Assembly (NCBI GenBank): GCA_016872795.1
Contig: VGYZ01000026.1
Coordinates: 1-49,040 of the forward strand
Direction: 5' to 3'
DNA length: 49,040 bases
Source of the DNA: Planctomycetota bacterium
GTDB taxonomy: Bacteria; Planctomycetota; UBA1135; GCA-002686595
How positions within the stretch are numbered: the stretch's first letter is position 1; every line of letters starts with the position of its first letter. The notes under the pieces are model-generated. The model saw only the letters and a program-made list of their open reading frames with translations, was not told where the DNA came from and did no database searches. The position numbers and the translations under genes are program-made. Below are positions 16,311-24,656 of this stretch, in pieces.

Positions 16311-19214
16311 TCAGAGGCTCTCGATGAAGGCGAGCAGGGCCGCGATGTCGGCGTCGACGTTGGTGCTCAAGAGGTTGGCCTGCACCTTGGAGGCGCCGAC
16401 GACGAATTGCTGGTGGCCGCGCACATCGTGGAACTCGTTGAAGAACTTGTTCATGCCGGGGAAGGCGGCGCCGGGGAAGGCCGGGCTGCCGTAGACCGGG
16501 CTGAGCGCCTGAGCCTCGGGGTCGAGGATCGTGCGCAGCGAGTACGCCACGTGGTCGTGGAAGTACGGGCCTGTCGAGAACACGCCGAGCTTGGTCGGGA
16601 TCGAGAACGCGCGCTGGTCGCGCTGGAAGGTCTTGAGCGAGCTCGAGGGATTGTTGGGGTTGGTCGGACAGAGGTAGCTGTTGATGTCGTCGCGCTGGAA
16701 CGGGTCGTTGCGATCGCGGTTCATCGGCGTGTACGTCTCGACGTCCGCGTAGCCGTCCACGTTGCGGTCGGTGTCGGGCAGGCCGTCGTTGTTGGTGTCG
16801 ACGTTCACGCCGCTGTTGATGTCGCGCACGTTGAGCGCCACGATGTTCGCCTGCAGCGAGAAGCACGACGGATCGAGCGCGCCCAAGTTCTCGCCGTCGG
16901 TGAGCAACGGGTTGAGGAAGTCCGCGGTGTAGCCGCGCAGCGCTCCTGTCGACGGGTCGGCGAGCGGGTGGCAGTTGAAGCAACCGGCGTGGCGTGAGGA
17001 CGGGTTGAGGCCCGTGTTGTTCTCGCCGAAGAACAGGTCGCGGCCGAGCTCGGCGAGTGGCGTGCGCTGGCCCGTGACGGGATCGAGGTGCGGGTTGAGC
17101 GGCACCGGCATCACGTTGTGGGCGTCGACCAGCGCCTGCTGCTCGACGTCGGAGAGGATGCCGTGGCCACCATTCTCGCCACCGAACATCGGACCGGTTT
17201 CGCCGAGGTTCAGGCGCACGCCCTTCCACAAGAGCAGGCCGGTGCCGAGCGAGCCGCCGTAGGTCGGCATGGTGCTGCGCGGACCCTGCGGGCGCTGCCA
17301 GACATTGCCGTCCTCGCCGCCCTCGAAGTGGCACGAAGCGCAGGAGTTGTTCCAGCCGCCGATTTCGCCCGGAGCGCCGGTGGTCTGGGCGCGCGAGGCG
17401 TCCTCGAACAGCTCGTCGCCCAGCACCTGCGATGGCGTGAGCGCGTCGGGGCCGAGCAGGGTCGGGATCTGCGCGTGCTCCTGCGTGATCGAGCGCGCGG
17501 CCCAGTCGACGCGCAGGACTGACAGCGTGCGCGTGAGCTCGTTCATCACGTACACGAGCGCGTCGTCGTTCGAGGTCGAGGCGTCGGGCACGATCGCCAT
17601 GCCCAGCGGCAGGTCGCCCAGCGGCGTCGCGGTGTCGAGCGCGGCGCGCTCGACGAAGTGGACGCGCGGCGGGAACACGTTGGCGAGGCGCAGGTTCGAG
17701 CCGTTGACGTCGTAGAGGAACAGGTCCTCGGAACCGCGGTTCAGCATCAGCGCGCGGTCGCCGCTCGCATTGAAGGCGACCTTACTGGGATGCCCGGCGC
17801 GGTGGCCGAGCCGGTTCTGGCCCGTGCCCGAGCGCTCGACGCGCACGCGCAGGCCGTTGGAGAACTGCGTCGGCTGGCCGTTGGTGAAGAACAACGCCTG
17901 CGCGGCGCTGACCGTGCCGTTGAGTCTGGCGACGGCCGGAATCGGAATCAGCACGACGCCACTCGGCGGAACGGGGAACACGCGGCGCGGGTTGACGAGC
18001 CGCGTGCCGAGCGCGCCTTGGGGGAGGCTGGTTTCCGTTCCGATGTAGACCAGCGCGCTCTGACCCGGCGCCATGCCCTGCACGACGAGCTGCAGCGCGC
18101 CGCCGGTGACGGGCTCGCCCTGTCCGCCGATGGTCGCGCGGCCGACGCTCGTGTCGGCGCCCTTGCCGAAGGTGCCGAACTCGGCCGGGAAGATCGGGTC
18201 GAGGAGCTCGTTGTGCAGCCGGCGCGACTGGTCGCCCGCGGCGCCATAACTGCCGGCGGCGGCGTCGATCACGGTCAGCGCCGGGTAGACGCGGTTGGCG
18301 TACTCGCCCGGGAACCACGCAGGGAATGTGAAGTTCACATCGTGGTTGATGTTGTGCAGCACATGCGGCACGAGCGCGCGCGAGCCGTCGGGCGAGAGCG
18401 CGATGTCATCGAGGAAGCGCGGCTGTCCTTGGCTCTTCACCGCCTGCTGCGGAACGGCGTTGAAGAACGGATCGAAGGGGTAGTCGTCGATGCTGATCTT
18501 GTCGGTGAGGGCGATGCCGGTCGGATCGCCGTTCGCGTCGAGCGTCACGTCGAGGACCGAGACCCACGGCGAGCGGTTGTGCGTCACGTACAGGCGCGTG
18601 CTGTCGGCGCGGATCGTGACCGCGCGCGGCTCGCCCAAGTCCGCCATGCCGTCGCGATCGCTGTCGGCGTCGGCGATCGTCTTGGGGAACGGGATGTGGT
18701 TCAGGTCCCACAGGTAGGTGTGCTCGGTCGCCAGCGCGAGGTTCGAGGTGCGGAACAGCTTGACCGTGCCCGAGCGCAGGGCGGTGACGGCGAAGTAGCG
18801 GCCGTTGGGCGCCACCGCGAGGCCGCAGGGCTCGGTGCCGACCTGCGTCAGCGTCGTGACCACGTTCTTCGTCGCCGTGTCGATCACGCTCACCGAGCCG
18901 CGGATCGAAGCCGGGCCGAAGCCCGTGGCGGAGTTCGCTGTCAGCGGAATGTTGCCGCGCTGGTTGGCGACGAACAGGCGCGCGCCGTCGGGGCTGAAGG
19001 CCAGTGCGCGCGGGCGCACGCCGACGTCGATCTCGTGGGTCGCGACGCCGCTCTGAGCGTCGATCACGGAGACCGAGTCGTTGTCGCGGTTGCAGACCCA
19101 CACTTGCGTGGGGCTCGAGGGGTGCACGGCAACCGGAGAGGTCTGGGCGTGCTGGGCCTGCGCGGCGGGAGCGAGCAGGAGCGCGGCGAGCGCGAGGTGG
19201 AGCGTGGTGCGCAT
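16311..19214 (-). CDS. exported YVTN beta-propeller / di-haem cytochrome c peroxidase-like protein
   Basis: Large secreted protein of 967 residues from ATG 19214, chosen because it opens a clean signal peptide (LALAALLLAPAAQAQ); the frame runs further upstream. The N-terminal part (about 20-330) has YVTN-type propeller repeats such as VWVCNRDNDSVSVIDAQSG and GARLFVANQRGN. The C-terminal third contains two c-type haem sites, CASCH (Cys625/Cys628/His629) and CFNCH (Cys745/Cys748/His749), and GPYFHDHVAYSLRTIL, as in MauG/CcpA-like di-haem proteins. Likely a periplasmic or surface redox protein; its substrate is unknown. Its base composition differs from neighbours: the tetranucleotide ACGT, rare elsewhere in the window, occurs about 16 times here. 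Confidence 0.88.
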   Translation of the reverse strand: MRTTLHLALAALLLAPAAQAQHAQTSPVAVHPSSPTQVWVCNRDNDSVSVIDAQSGVATHEIDVGVRPRALAFSPDGARLFVANQRGNIPLTANSATGFGPASIRGSVSVIDTATKNVVTTLTQVGTEPCGLAVAPNGRYFAVTALRSGTVKLFRTSNLALATEHTYLWDLNHIPFPKTIADADSDRDGMADLGEPRAVTIRADSTRLYVTHNRSPWVSVLDVTLDANGDPTGIALTDKISIDDYPFDPFFNAVPQQAVKSQGQPRFLDDIALSPDGSRALVPHVLHNINHDVNFTFPAWFPGEYANRVYPALTVIDAAAGSYGAAGDQSRRLHNELLDPIFPAEFGTFGKGADTSVGRATIGGQGEPVTGGALQLVVQGMAPGQSALVYIGTETSLPQGALGTRLVNPRRVFPVPPSGVVLIPIPAVARLNGTVSAAQALFFTNGQPTQFSNGLRVRVERSGTGQNRLGHRAGHPSKVAFNASGDRALMLNRGSEDLFLYDVNGSNLRLANVFPPRVHFVERAALDTATPLGDLPLGMAIVPDASTSNDDALVYVMNELTRTLSVLRVDWAARSITQEHAQIPTLLGPDALTPSQVLGDELFEDASRAQTTGAPGEIGGWNNSCASCHFEGGEDGNVWQRPQGPRSTMPTYGGSLGTGLLLWKGVRLNLGETGPMFGGENGGHGILSDVEQQALVDAHNVMPVPLNPHLDPVTGQRTPLAELGRDLFFGENNTGLNPSSRHAGCFNCHPLADPSTGALRGYTADFLNPLLTDGENLGALDPSCFSLQANIVALNVRDINSGVNVDTNNDGLPDTDRNVDGYADVETYTPMNRDRNDPFQRDDINSYLCPTNPNNPSSSLKTFQRDQRAFSIPTKLGVFSTGPYFHDHVAYSLRTILDPEAQALSPVYGSPAFPGAAFPGMNKFFNEFHDVRGHQQFVVGASKVQANLLSTNVDADIAALLAFIESL

Positions 19215-19532
19215 GGAGGTCGATCTCGAGACGAACATTCCGCGCGGCTGTCCGGTCGGAATCCGGACGAGCCACCGCACGGTGCTGCGGCGCGCTTCCG
19301 ACGCGCCCCGCGACAAGGTTCTAAGCTAACCGACGCGTGGCATGGTCGGGTGGTTCCCCCCGCGCGTAGGCAGCCTCTTTGTGCGTCCCGACCCCGGCCT
19401 GTCGGCAGCCCTTTCCAGCACTCTAGGACCGCGCTCTGACGAATTTTCCGACCCCGGCGCCCGCGGCCCCTGTGGCGAGCCTTGGAAGGGGGCGCCAGCA
19501 CTTGGCACCGGCCTTGCTGTCTGTGTCCCGCG
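19215..19532. other. intergenic region between divergent cytochrome gene and fliK
   Basis: 318 bases without a gene I can support. It holds a sigma-54 promoter at 19503-19518 at its right end. A C-run and T-rich short stretches lie around 19350-19450, but I see no terminator, RNA gene or conserved protein fragment. Confidence 0.6.
19503..19518 (+). promoter_or_regulatory. sigma-54 promoter of fliK
   Basis: TGGCACCGGCCTTGCT matches the RpoN consensus TGGCAC-N5-TTGCW, with the invariant GG and GC separated by exactly 10 bases. The predicted start of transcription, about 12 bases after the -12 GC, is near 19529, only about 4 bases before the fliK ATG at 19533. Confidence 0.8.
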
Positions 19533-20663
19533 ATGGAATCCCTGAAATTGCGCGCAATGACGGCAGATCGCGGTCCGATCGAGACCCGCTCGACTCCCGA
19601 TGCGGTCCGCCCGGAGGACGACGGCGAGCGCTTCAGCGAGGCACTCGAGCAGCGTCGAAACGACCGCCGCGAGCGCAGCGCGGAGCGTCACGAGCGCCTG
19701 CGCAGCGAGCGCGGCGCCGAATCGGCACGTGCCCAGAAGCTGGATCAGTCGGCCAAAACGACGCGCGCCGGGGAAGCGCGCGACGAGCAGCCGGTGCGCG
19801 AGCGCGTGCGAGCGGAGGGGCGCCCGCAGGCGGAGGCGCGCGAGGGCGCGTCGCGCGCGATGACCTCGAGCCCGGACGCGACCAGCTCCGTGGCGAGCGC
19901 GTCGACGGACGAGGCCGCGCCGAGCATCGCGACGAATGTCGCGGCGAAGGTCGCCGCGCCGGAGGCCGCTGGCCCGGCCACCACGAACACGGTGCCGCTT
20001 CTGGCGCTCCCTCCTGCCGCGGCGGAGCTCGCTCTCGAACTCGCGACGGGCGCCCTCGCCGTCGAAGGCGAAGCGGTCGCCTCGAAGGCCGCGACGGCGC
20101 AGGAACTCACGCGCGGCGCGGAGGCCGCGAAGACTGCCGGCGCCAACGAAGGCACGCTCGCCCCGCTCATCGGTCGTGACACGCCGCAGCGCGCGCTCGA
20201 AACCGGGCTCGAGAGCAGCGCGACCAAGGAAGCCCAGCCCAAGGAAGCGCCGGTCAGCCCGGAGAAAGCCGCGGCGATGCTGCGCCAGATCCGCGTGCAC
20301 CTGCACCCGGGCCTGCGCGAGGCGCTGATCCAGCTCGAGCCGCGCGAGCTCGGACGCATCTCGATCAAGGTCGCCGTGCGCGGCGAGGCGGCGCACGCGG
20401 AGCTGCGCGTGTCGAAGCGTTCCGCGCTCGAGGCACTCGAGCGCTCGCTGCCGGAGCTGCGCGCGGCGCTCGAACGCGCCGGCCTCGGCGGCGGCGAGGT
20501 GTCCTTGCAGCTCGACCTCTCGGCGCGCGAAGGGCGCGAAGATTCTTCCTTCGAGAGCGCTTCAGGACGCTCCCGTCCCGTCGATACACCGCTCCCGCGC
20601 GGGCTCGCGGCCGCGCTCCAGCACCATGTTCCGACTTCCGATGGCGTGGACACCTACGCCTGA
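19533..20663 (+). CDS. fliK: flagellar hook-length control protein FliK
   Basis: Secreted ruler/switch protein of about 376 residues that sets hook length and triggers the export switch. The first 240 residues are low-complexity, Ala/Glu/Arg-rich, as usual for FliK. The conserved C-terminal domain (about 245-335) has the Flg_hook signature LIQLEPRELGRISIKVAV followed by AHAELRVSKRSALEALERSL and an LRAALERAGL helix. The start is uncertain: ATG 19533 follows the sigma-54 promoter very closely; ATG 19557 would leave a 28-nt leader, without a Shine-Dalgarno. flgD follows after 17 bases, and fliK-flgD-flgE is a standard hook operon order. Confidence 0.88.
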   Translation: MESLKLRAMTADRGPIETRSTPDAVRPEDDGERFSEALEQRRNDRRERSAERHERLRSERGAESARAQKLDQSAKTTRAGEARDEQPVRERVRAEGRPQAEAREGASRAMTSSPDATSSVASASTDEAAPSIATNVAAKVAAPEAAGPATTNTVPLLALPPAAAELALELATGALAVEGEAVASKAATAQELTRGAEAAKTAGANEGTLAPLIGRDTPQRALETGLESSATKEAQPKEAPVSPEKAAAMLRQIRVHLHPGLREALIQLEPRELGRISIKVAVRGEAAHAELRVSKRSALEALERSLPELRAALERAGLGGGEVSLQLDLSAREGREDSSFESASGRSRPVDTPLPRGLAAALQHHVPTSDGVDTYA

Positions 20664-20680
20664 AAACAGCAGGAAATCCC

Positions 20681-21115
20681 ATGCAAATCCCCGGCATCAG
20701 CTCGCAAGACCCGCTCTCGCTCTCCGGCGCTTCGCAGTCCGCGCTCGGCAAAGACGCCTTCATGTCGCTGCTCGTGACGCAGATGAAGAACCAGGACCCG
20801 ATGGAGCCGACCAAGAACGAGGAGATGCTCGCGCAGCTCGCGCAGTTCCAGTCGCTCGAGGAAATGAGCGAGCTCAACGACAACATCGTTGGCCTCGCGG
20901 TGCTGCAGCAGTCGAACGCGGTGCTCGAGCAGCTCACGAGCTCGAGCGCGCTGATCGGCAAGGATGTGCGCTATGTCGACCCCGAGACCGAGGTCGAGAC
21001 ATGGGGCAAGGTCGACGCCGTGCGGATCGACGATGGCATCGCCAAGCTGCAGATCGGCGGCAAGAACGTGCCGCTCGGAAATGTCCTCGAAATCGGCCCG
21101 CCCCCAGCCGCCTGA
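20681..21115 (+). CDS. flgD: flagellar hook capping/scaffold protein FlgD
   Basis: Hook assembly scaffold of 144 residues, required for polymerisation of FlgE. The N-terminal FlgD signature is clear: LGKDAFMSLLVTQMKNQDPM, then EMLAQLAQFQSLEEM. It is shorter than the enterobacterial protein (about 230 residues): the C-terminal FlgD Ig-like/tudor region is reduced to a small beta segment (SSALIGKDVRYV and after), a length also seen in other phyla. It lies between fliK and flgE in one likely transcript. Confidence 0.93.
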   Translation: MQIPGISSQDPLSLSGASQSALGKDAFMSLLVTQMKNQDPMEPTKNEEMLAQLAQFQSLEEMSELNDNIVGLAVLQQSNAVLEQLTSSSALIGKDVRYVDPETEVETWGKVDAVRIDDGIAKLQIGGKNVPLGNVLEIGPPPAA

Positions 21116-21172
21116 TCTCCGCCCCCTTCCCTCACTCTTCCCAGACGCTCCCATCGCTCCAAGCACCACACC

Positions 21173-23095
21173 ATGCCCAGCGCCCTCTTTGCCGCCCTGT
21201 CGGGTCTTCAGGCCCACGAAAACTGGATCTCGGTCATCGGCAACAACCTCGCGAACGCCAACACGCCCGGCTACAAGGCGGCGCGCGCGGTGTTCAGCGA
21301 CCAGTTCAGCCAGACCCTGCGCTACGCGTCGCTGCCTTCGGGCTCGCTCGGCGGCCGCAATCCGATGCAGTTGGGCCTCGGCGTGCAGCTCTCCGACATC
21401 GGCCGCGACTTCGATCAAGGTGCCCTCGCCGCCACCGGCCGCACCTTCGATCTCGCGCTCAACGGCCGTGGGCACTTCATGGTCTTCGACGGCTCGAACA
21501 CGCTGTACACGCGCGTCGGCACATTCGGCCTCGACGCCACGAGTCGGCTCGTCGACCAGCGCACGGGCTTCCGCGTGCTCGGCACCAACGGCCAGCCGAT
21601 CGATCTCGATACGACTTCGCTGTATCCGCCGAGCCAAACGGGCGCGATCAGCTTCGCCGGCAACCTGCCTGCCACCGTCACGGGCCCCTTGGCGCAGGTG
21701 CTCACGACATCGACGGCCATGAAGGAAGGCACGGCCGCGTCGCTAACCGGCAGCGTGAACGGCAACGCGTTCAATGTGCCTGTGGGCGAGACATGGACGA
21801 TGGAAGTGATCGTCGACGGCGGCGCGCCGCAGGTGGTATCGCTCGCCGGGCAAGCGAGTCCGTACACGGCGCAGGACATCGCCAACGCGATCAACGCGCA
21901 GACGAGCGGCGTGACGGCCACGGACAGCGGCGGTGCGGTGCAGCTCACGACGGATCGCACGGGCGCGGCGCGCACGCTGAAGCTCGCTTCGGGCACGAGC
22001 GGACAGGATCTCGCGTTGCTGCTCGGGCTCTCGCTCAATCAGGTGAACGGCACGGAGAGCATCGCGACCGCTGCAACGAGCCTGAATGCGCTGCCCTCGA
22101 ACCTCGTCGACTATCAGAACGGGGATGTGATCGAGGTCGCGGGCGTCGATGCCGACGGGTCGAGCGTGCTCGCCTCATTCGTGTATGGCGCCGGCAATGA
22201 CGGCACCACGGTGGGGGACCTGATGACCTTCATCGACAACGCGTTCCCGGGCAGCACGCCGTCGTTCAACGGCAGCACCGGTCAGATTTCCATGACGGCC
22301 GACACCACGGGCCCGTCGAACCTCTCGCTCACATTGCGCGACCAAAGCGGCACCGGTCGCACGGATTGGCCGCAGCACGCCCTGATCACGACGACCGCGG
22401 GCGCGGGCCCCGATCGGGCCACGACTTCGATCGAGGTGTTCGACTCGGCTGGTTCGTCCCACACGGTCACGCTCACGTTCGAGCGTCAGGACGACGGCTC
22501 CTGGAATGTCGTGCCGAGCTCGGGCGACGGCACGGTCTCGGGCCTCGTCAGCGGCCTGCGCTTCAACTCGAACGGCTCGATCGCCGCGCTGCCCGCGAGC
22601 TCGAGCTTCCAGGTGCAATTCCCCGGACAGAGCGCCCAGACGGTCACGGTCGATTTCGGCACGCCCGGCCTGTTCGACGGCGTGACGCAGTTCGGGCAGG
22701 CCGCGAGCGTGTTCGCGGACCAGCAGGACGGCTACGGCGTCGGCGAGCTCTCGAACATCAGCGTCAACTCCGACGGGGACATTCAGGGCTTCTACACCAA
22801 CGGCCAGATTCAGGTGCTGGCCGAGCTCGGCGTGGCGACATTCATCAATGACAACGGCCTGCGCGAGGTCGGCAACAACCTCTGGGCCGAGACGCCGAAC
22901 TCTGGCGTGCGCACGGTCTCGAAAGGTGCGCAGGGCAACGCCGGGCAGGTGACGGGCGGCGCGCTCGAGGGCTCGAATGTGTCGGTCGCCGAGGAATTCG
23001 TGCGCCTGATCGAAGCCCAGCGCGGGTTCCAAGCCAATGCGCGCGTGATCACCACGACCGACGAGGTACTCGCAGAGCTGGTGAACCTGCTCTAG
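21173..23095 (+). CDS. flgE: flagellar hook protein FlgE
   Basis: Structural subunit of the hook, 640 residues; larger than the enterobacterial protein (about 400) because of an expanded central surface region. The N-terminal rod/hook motif is at residues 24-35 (NNLANANTPGYK). The C-terminal motif ends the protein: GALEGSNVSVAEEFVRLIEA, QRGFQANARVITTTDEVL. The middle (about 170-420) is Ser/Thr/Gly-rich and shows two similar segments with SLTLRD/TLKLASG and TAT-S patterns, likely solvent-exposed D2/D3 domains. No Shine-Dalgarno is seen before ATG 21173. A terminator follows the stop at 23110-23135. Confidence 0.95.
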   Translation: MPSALFAALSGLQAHENWISVIGNNLANANTPGYKAARAVFSDQFSQTLRYASLPSGSLGGRNPMQLGLGVQLSDIGRDFDQGALAATGRTFDLALNGRGHFMVFDGSNTLYTRVGTFGLDATSRLVDQRTGFRVLGTNGQPIDLDTTSLYPPSQTGAISFAGNLPATVTGPLAQVLTTSTAMKEGTAASLTGSVNGNAFNVPVGETWTMEVIVDGGAPQVVSLAGQASPYTAQDIANAINAQTSGVTATDSGGAVQLTTDRTGAARTLKLASGTSGQDLALLLGLSLNQVNGTESIATAATSLNALPSNLVDYQNGDVIEVAGVDADGSSVLASFVYGAGNDGTTVGDLMTFIDNAFPGSTPSFNGSTGQISMTADTTGPSNLSLTLRDQSGTGRTDWPQHALITTTAGAGPDRATTSIEVFDSAGSSHTVTLTFERQDDGSWNVVPSSGDGTVSGLVSGLRFNSNGSIAALPASSSFQVQFPGQSAQTVTVDFGTPGLFDGVTQFGQAASVFADQQDGYGVGELSNISVNSDGDIQGFYTNGQIQVLAELGVATFINDNGLREVGNNLWAETPNSGVRTVSKGAQGNAGQVTGGALEGSNVSVAEEFVRLIEAQRGFQANARVITTTDEVLAELVNLL

Positions 23096-23109
23096 TCCGA
23101 ACTGAAACA

Positions 23110-23135
23110 GCCGCGGGTTTCTGCTTTCCCGCGGC
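23110..23135 (+). terminator. terminator after flgE
   Basis: GCCGCGGG (23110-23117) and CCCGCGGC (23128-23135) form a perfect 8-bp GC stem with a T-rich 10-nt loop, 15 bases after the flgE stop, followed by a weak CACTTTG tract. It would end the fliK-flgD-flgE transcript. Confidence 0.6.
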
Positions 23136-23282
23136 CACTTTGAGGCGCGGCGCCGTCCGACCCAGCGGGCGACGCCGCGCCGCCATGGACGCGCCTACGA
23201 AGTTGTTCGGATCCAATCCGCGCGGACGCGAGCCAAGATGCTCGTGTTGCTTCAACCACGGACAGATCGAAGGCCATCCGCG

Positions 23283-23621
23283 ATGCGAGTCACCGTCTGT
23301 TCCCAGCATGTCACGATCGATCAGGGTCAGCGTCAGGAGATTGCCGAGGCCGTGCGCGCGGCGCTCGCGCATGTCGAGAGGCGCGTCGTTTCGGTGCGGG
23401 CGCTGATCGACGACAACAACGGCCCCAAGGGCGGCGTCGACCAGCGCTGCGAGTTCGTCGCCAACTGCGGCAAGCTCGGCGTGCTGCGGGTCGAGGCCAC
23501 CTCGACCGAGTTCGACAAGGCCGTCAGCTCGGCTCTCTCGAAGCTGCGTCGCGCGGCTGAGCACGCCGTCGATCGTCGGCGCGGAGAGCGCAAGGGCGCG
23601 CTGCCGCATCGGCGCACCTAG
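23283..23621 (+). CDS. HPF/RaiA-like ribosome-associated protein
   Basis: Small protein of 112 residues from ATG 23283, with GAAGG about 10 bases upstream. The pattern of an N-terminal strand, a helix (RQEIAEAVRAALAHV), a V-S-VRALIDDNNGPKGG stretch, GVLRVEATSTEF and a C-terminal helix (FDKAVSSALSKLRRAAEHAV) fits the sigma-54 modulation/ribosome hibernation factor fold; the NGPKGGVD segment resembles a short HPF-like subgroup known from proteobacteria and planctomycetes. It probably binds ribosomes in slow growth. It is unusual in lying alone between flgE and flgF, after one terminator and before one sigma-54 promoter, so it may be independently transcribed. Confidence 0.7.
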   Translation: MRVTVCSQHVTIDQGQRQEIAEAVRAALAHVERRVVSVRALIDDNNGPKGGVDQRCEFVANCGKLGVLRVEATSTEFDKAVSSALSKLRRAAEHAVDRRRGERKGALPHRRT

Positions 23622-23921
23622 GTCGTCGGCGCTCCTCCAAGCACGGTCGGGGTGGGTGGCACGACGCCGCTCGGCCCGGCCGTGCGCGTTGTTGCAGGAC
23701 ATTCCCGCCGGGGGGACGGGGGCGAGGTCGCGGTGGGTGCCCACGGTGGCGTCCCGAGGCCCGCCAGGGGGGCGTTCGCGCGAACTAAGGGTCTTGAGGG
23801 AAACGCCCGAAAGGACTTCTGGCATGGAAGGAACCTCCCGGGCTTCGTGGCAGTGCAGCCCGCGCTGCGGCGCGTGGAGCGGCCCTCCGTGCTTGGCACC
23901 TTGCTTGCAACGCATTCTCCC
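23622..23921. other. intergenic region upstream of flgF
   Basis: 300 bases with no gene I can support. A G-rich run (about 23711-23730, CCGCCGGGGGGACGGGGGCG) and a GGAAGGAACCTCC-type palindrome near 23826-23838 are seen, and the sigma-54 promoter of flgF is at its right end. A plus-strand frame is open through it but its translation has no flagellar character before residue VTDGLTH. Confidence 0.6.
23894..23909 (+). promoter_or_regulatory. sigma-54 promoter of the flgF-flgL operon
   Basis: TGGCACCTTGCTTGCA matches TGGCAC-N5-TTGCA perfectly, with GG and GC 10 bases apart. The expected transcription start is near 23920, two bases before the GTG of flgF at 23922. This promoter probably drives the whole rod/ring/junction operon. 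Confidence 0.82.
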
Positions 23922-24623
23922 GTGACCGACGGACTCACTCACAGCGTCCAGGCACTCGGCTCCGCCGAGAAGCGCATGGAGACGATCGCCGCCAACCTCG
24001 CGAACTTGAGCGCCCCGGGCTTCAAGCGCTCCGCGGATGCGATGCACTCCTTCGATTCCGTGCTCGGCAACCGCGTCGAGCGCCGGACCGTCTCGCGCCG
24101 TGAAACGGACTTCTCGCAGGGGACGCTCCAGTCGAGCGGGAACACCTACGACCTCGCGCTCCACGGGCGCGGCTTCTTCACCGTCGAGGGCGCGCAGGGC
24201 GAGCTCTACACGCGCGACGGACGCTTCCTCGTCGATGACAAGGGCGTGCTGCAGACGCAGGAAGGCCTGCCCGTCGCATGGGAAGGCGCGCGCGGCACGG
24301 TCGATCCGACGGGCGCCACCGTGACCGTCGATGCCGGCGGGACCGTGCGACAGGGCGATGCCGAAGTCGGCCAGCTGCGCATCGTCGACTTCGATCGACC
24401 CAGCCAGCTCGTGTCGCGCCGCGGCGGCTTCTTCGAAGCCCCCGCGCAGCTCGCGCCGCGCCCGAGCGAGGCCGAGGTCCGTCAGGGCTACATCGAACAA
24501 GCCAATGTGTCCGCCGTCGACGAGCTCGTCGCGATGATCGCCGTGCAGCGGCGCTTCGAGATGGGCACGCGCGTGATGGGCAGCATCGAACAGTCCTACC
24601 GCCGACTGACCAACCCGCGCTGA
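23922..24623 (+). CDS. flgF: flagellar basal-body rod protein FlgF/FlgG-type
   Basis: Proximal rod subunit of 233 residues. GTG 23922 is selected because it places the rod motif (IAANLANLSAPGFKR, residues 22-36) at exactly the distance from the start seen in FlgF proteins; an earlier GTG (23889) has a better ribosome-site but would add 11 residues and lies upstream of the promoter. The middle has the LHGRGFFTVEGAQGELYTRDG stretch, and the end RQGYIEQANVSAVDELVAMI with QRRFEMGTRVM is the C-terminal FlgE/F/G domain. It is followed after 33 bases by flgG. Confidence 0.88.
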   Translation: MTDGLTHSVQALGSAEKRMETIAANLANLSAPGFKRSADAMHSFDSVLGNRVERRTVSRRETDFSQGTLQSSGNTYDLALHGRGFFTVEGAQGELYTRDGRFLVDDKGVLQTQEGLPVAWEGARGTVDPTGATVTVDAGGTVRQGDAEVGQLRIVDFDRPSQLVSRRGGFFEAPAQLAPRPSEAEVRQGYIEQANVSAVDELVAMIAVQRRFEMGTRVMGSIEQSYRRLTNPR

Positions 24624-24656
24624 TGTGCGCGAGACCCACCAAGGGAGACCGACACC

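Noticed and set aside
22000-23095. FlgE C-terminal half as a separate FlgE or a frameshifted pair
   Set aside because: The frame is continuous from the N-terminal to the C-terminal hook motif; the extra length is in the variable surface region.
23652-23921. N-terminal extension of FlgF through the upstream open frame
   Set aside because: The extension has no FlgF similarity, contains the sigma-54 promoter, and the GTG at 23922 gives exact alignment to the family start.
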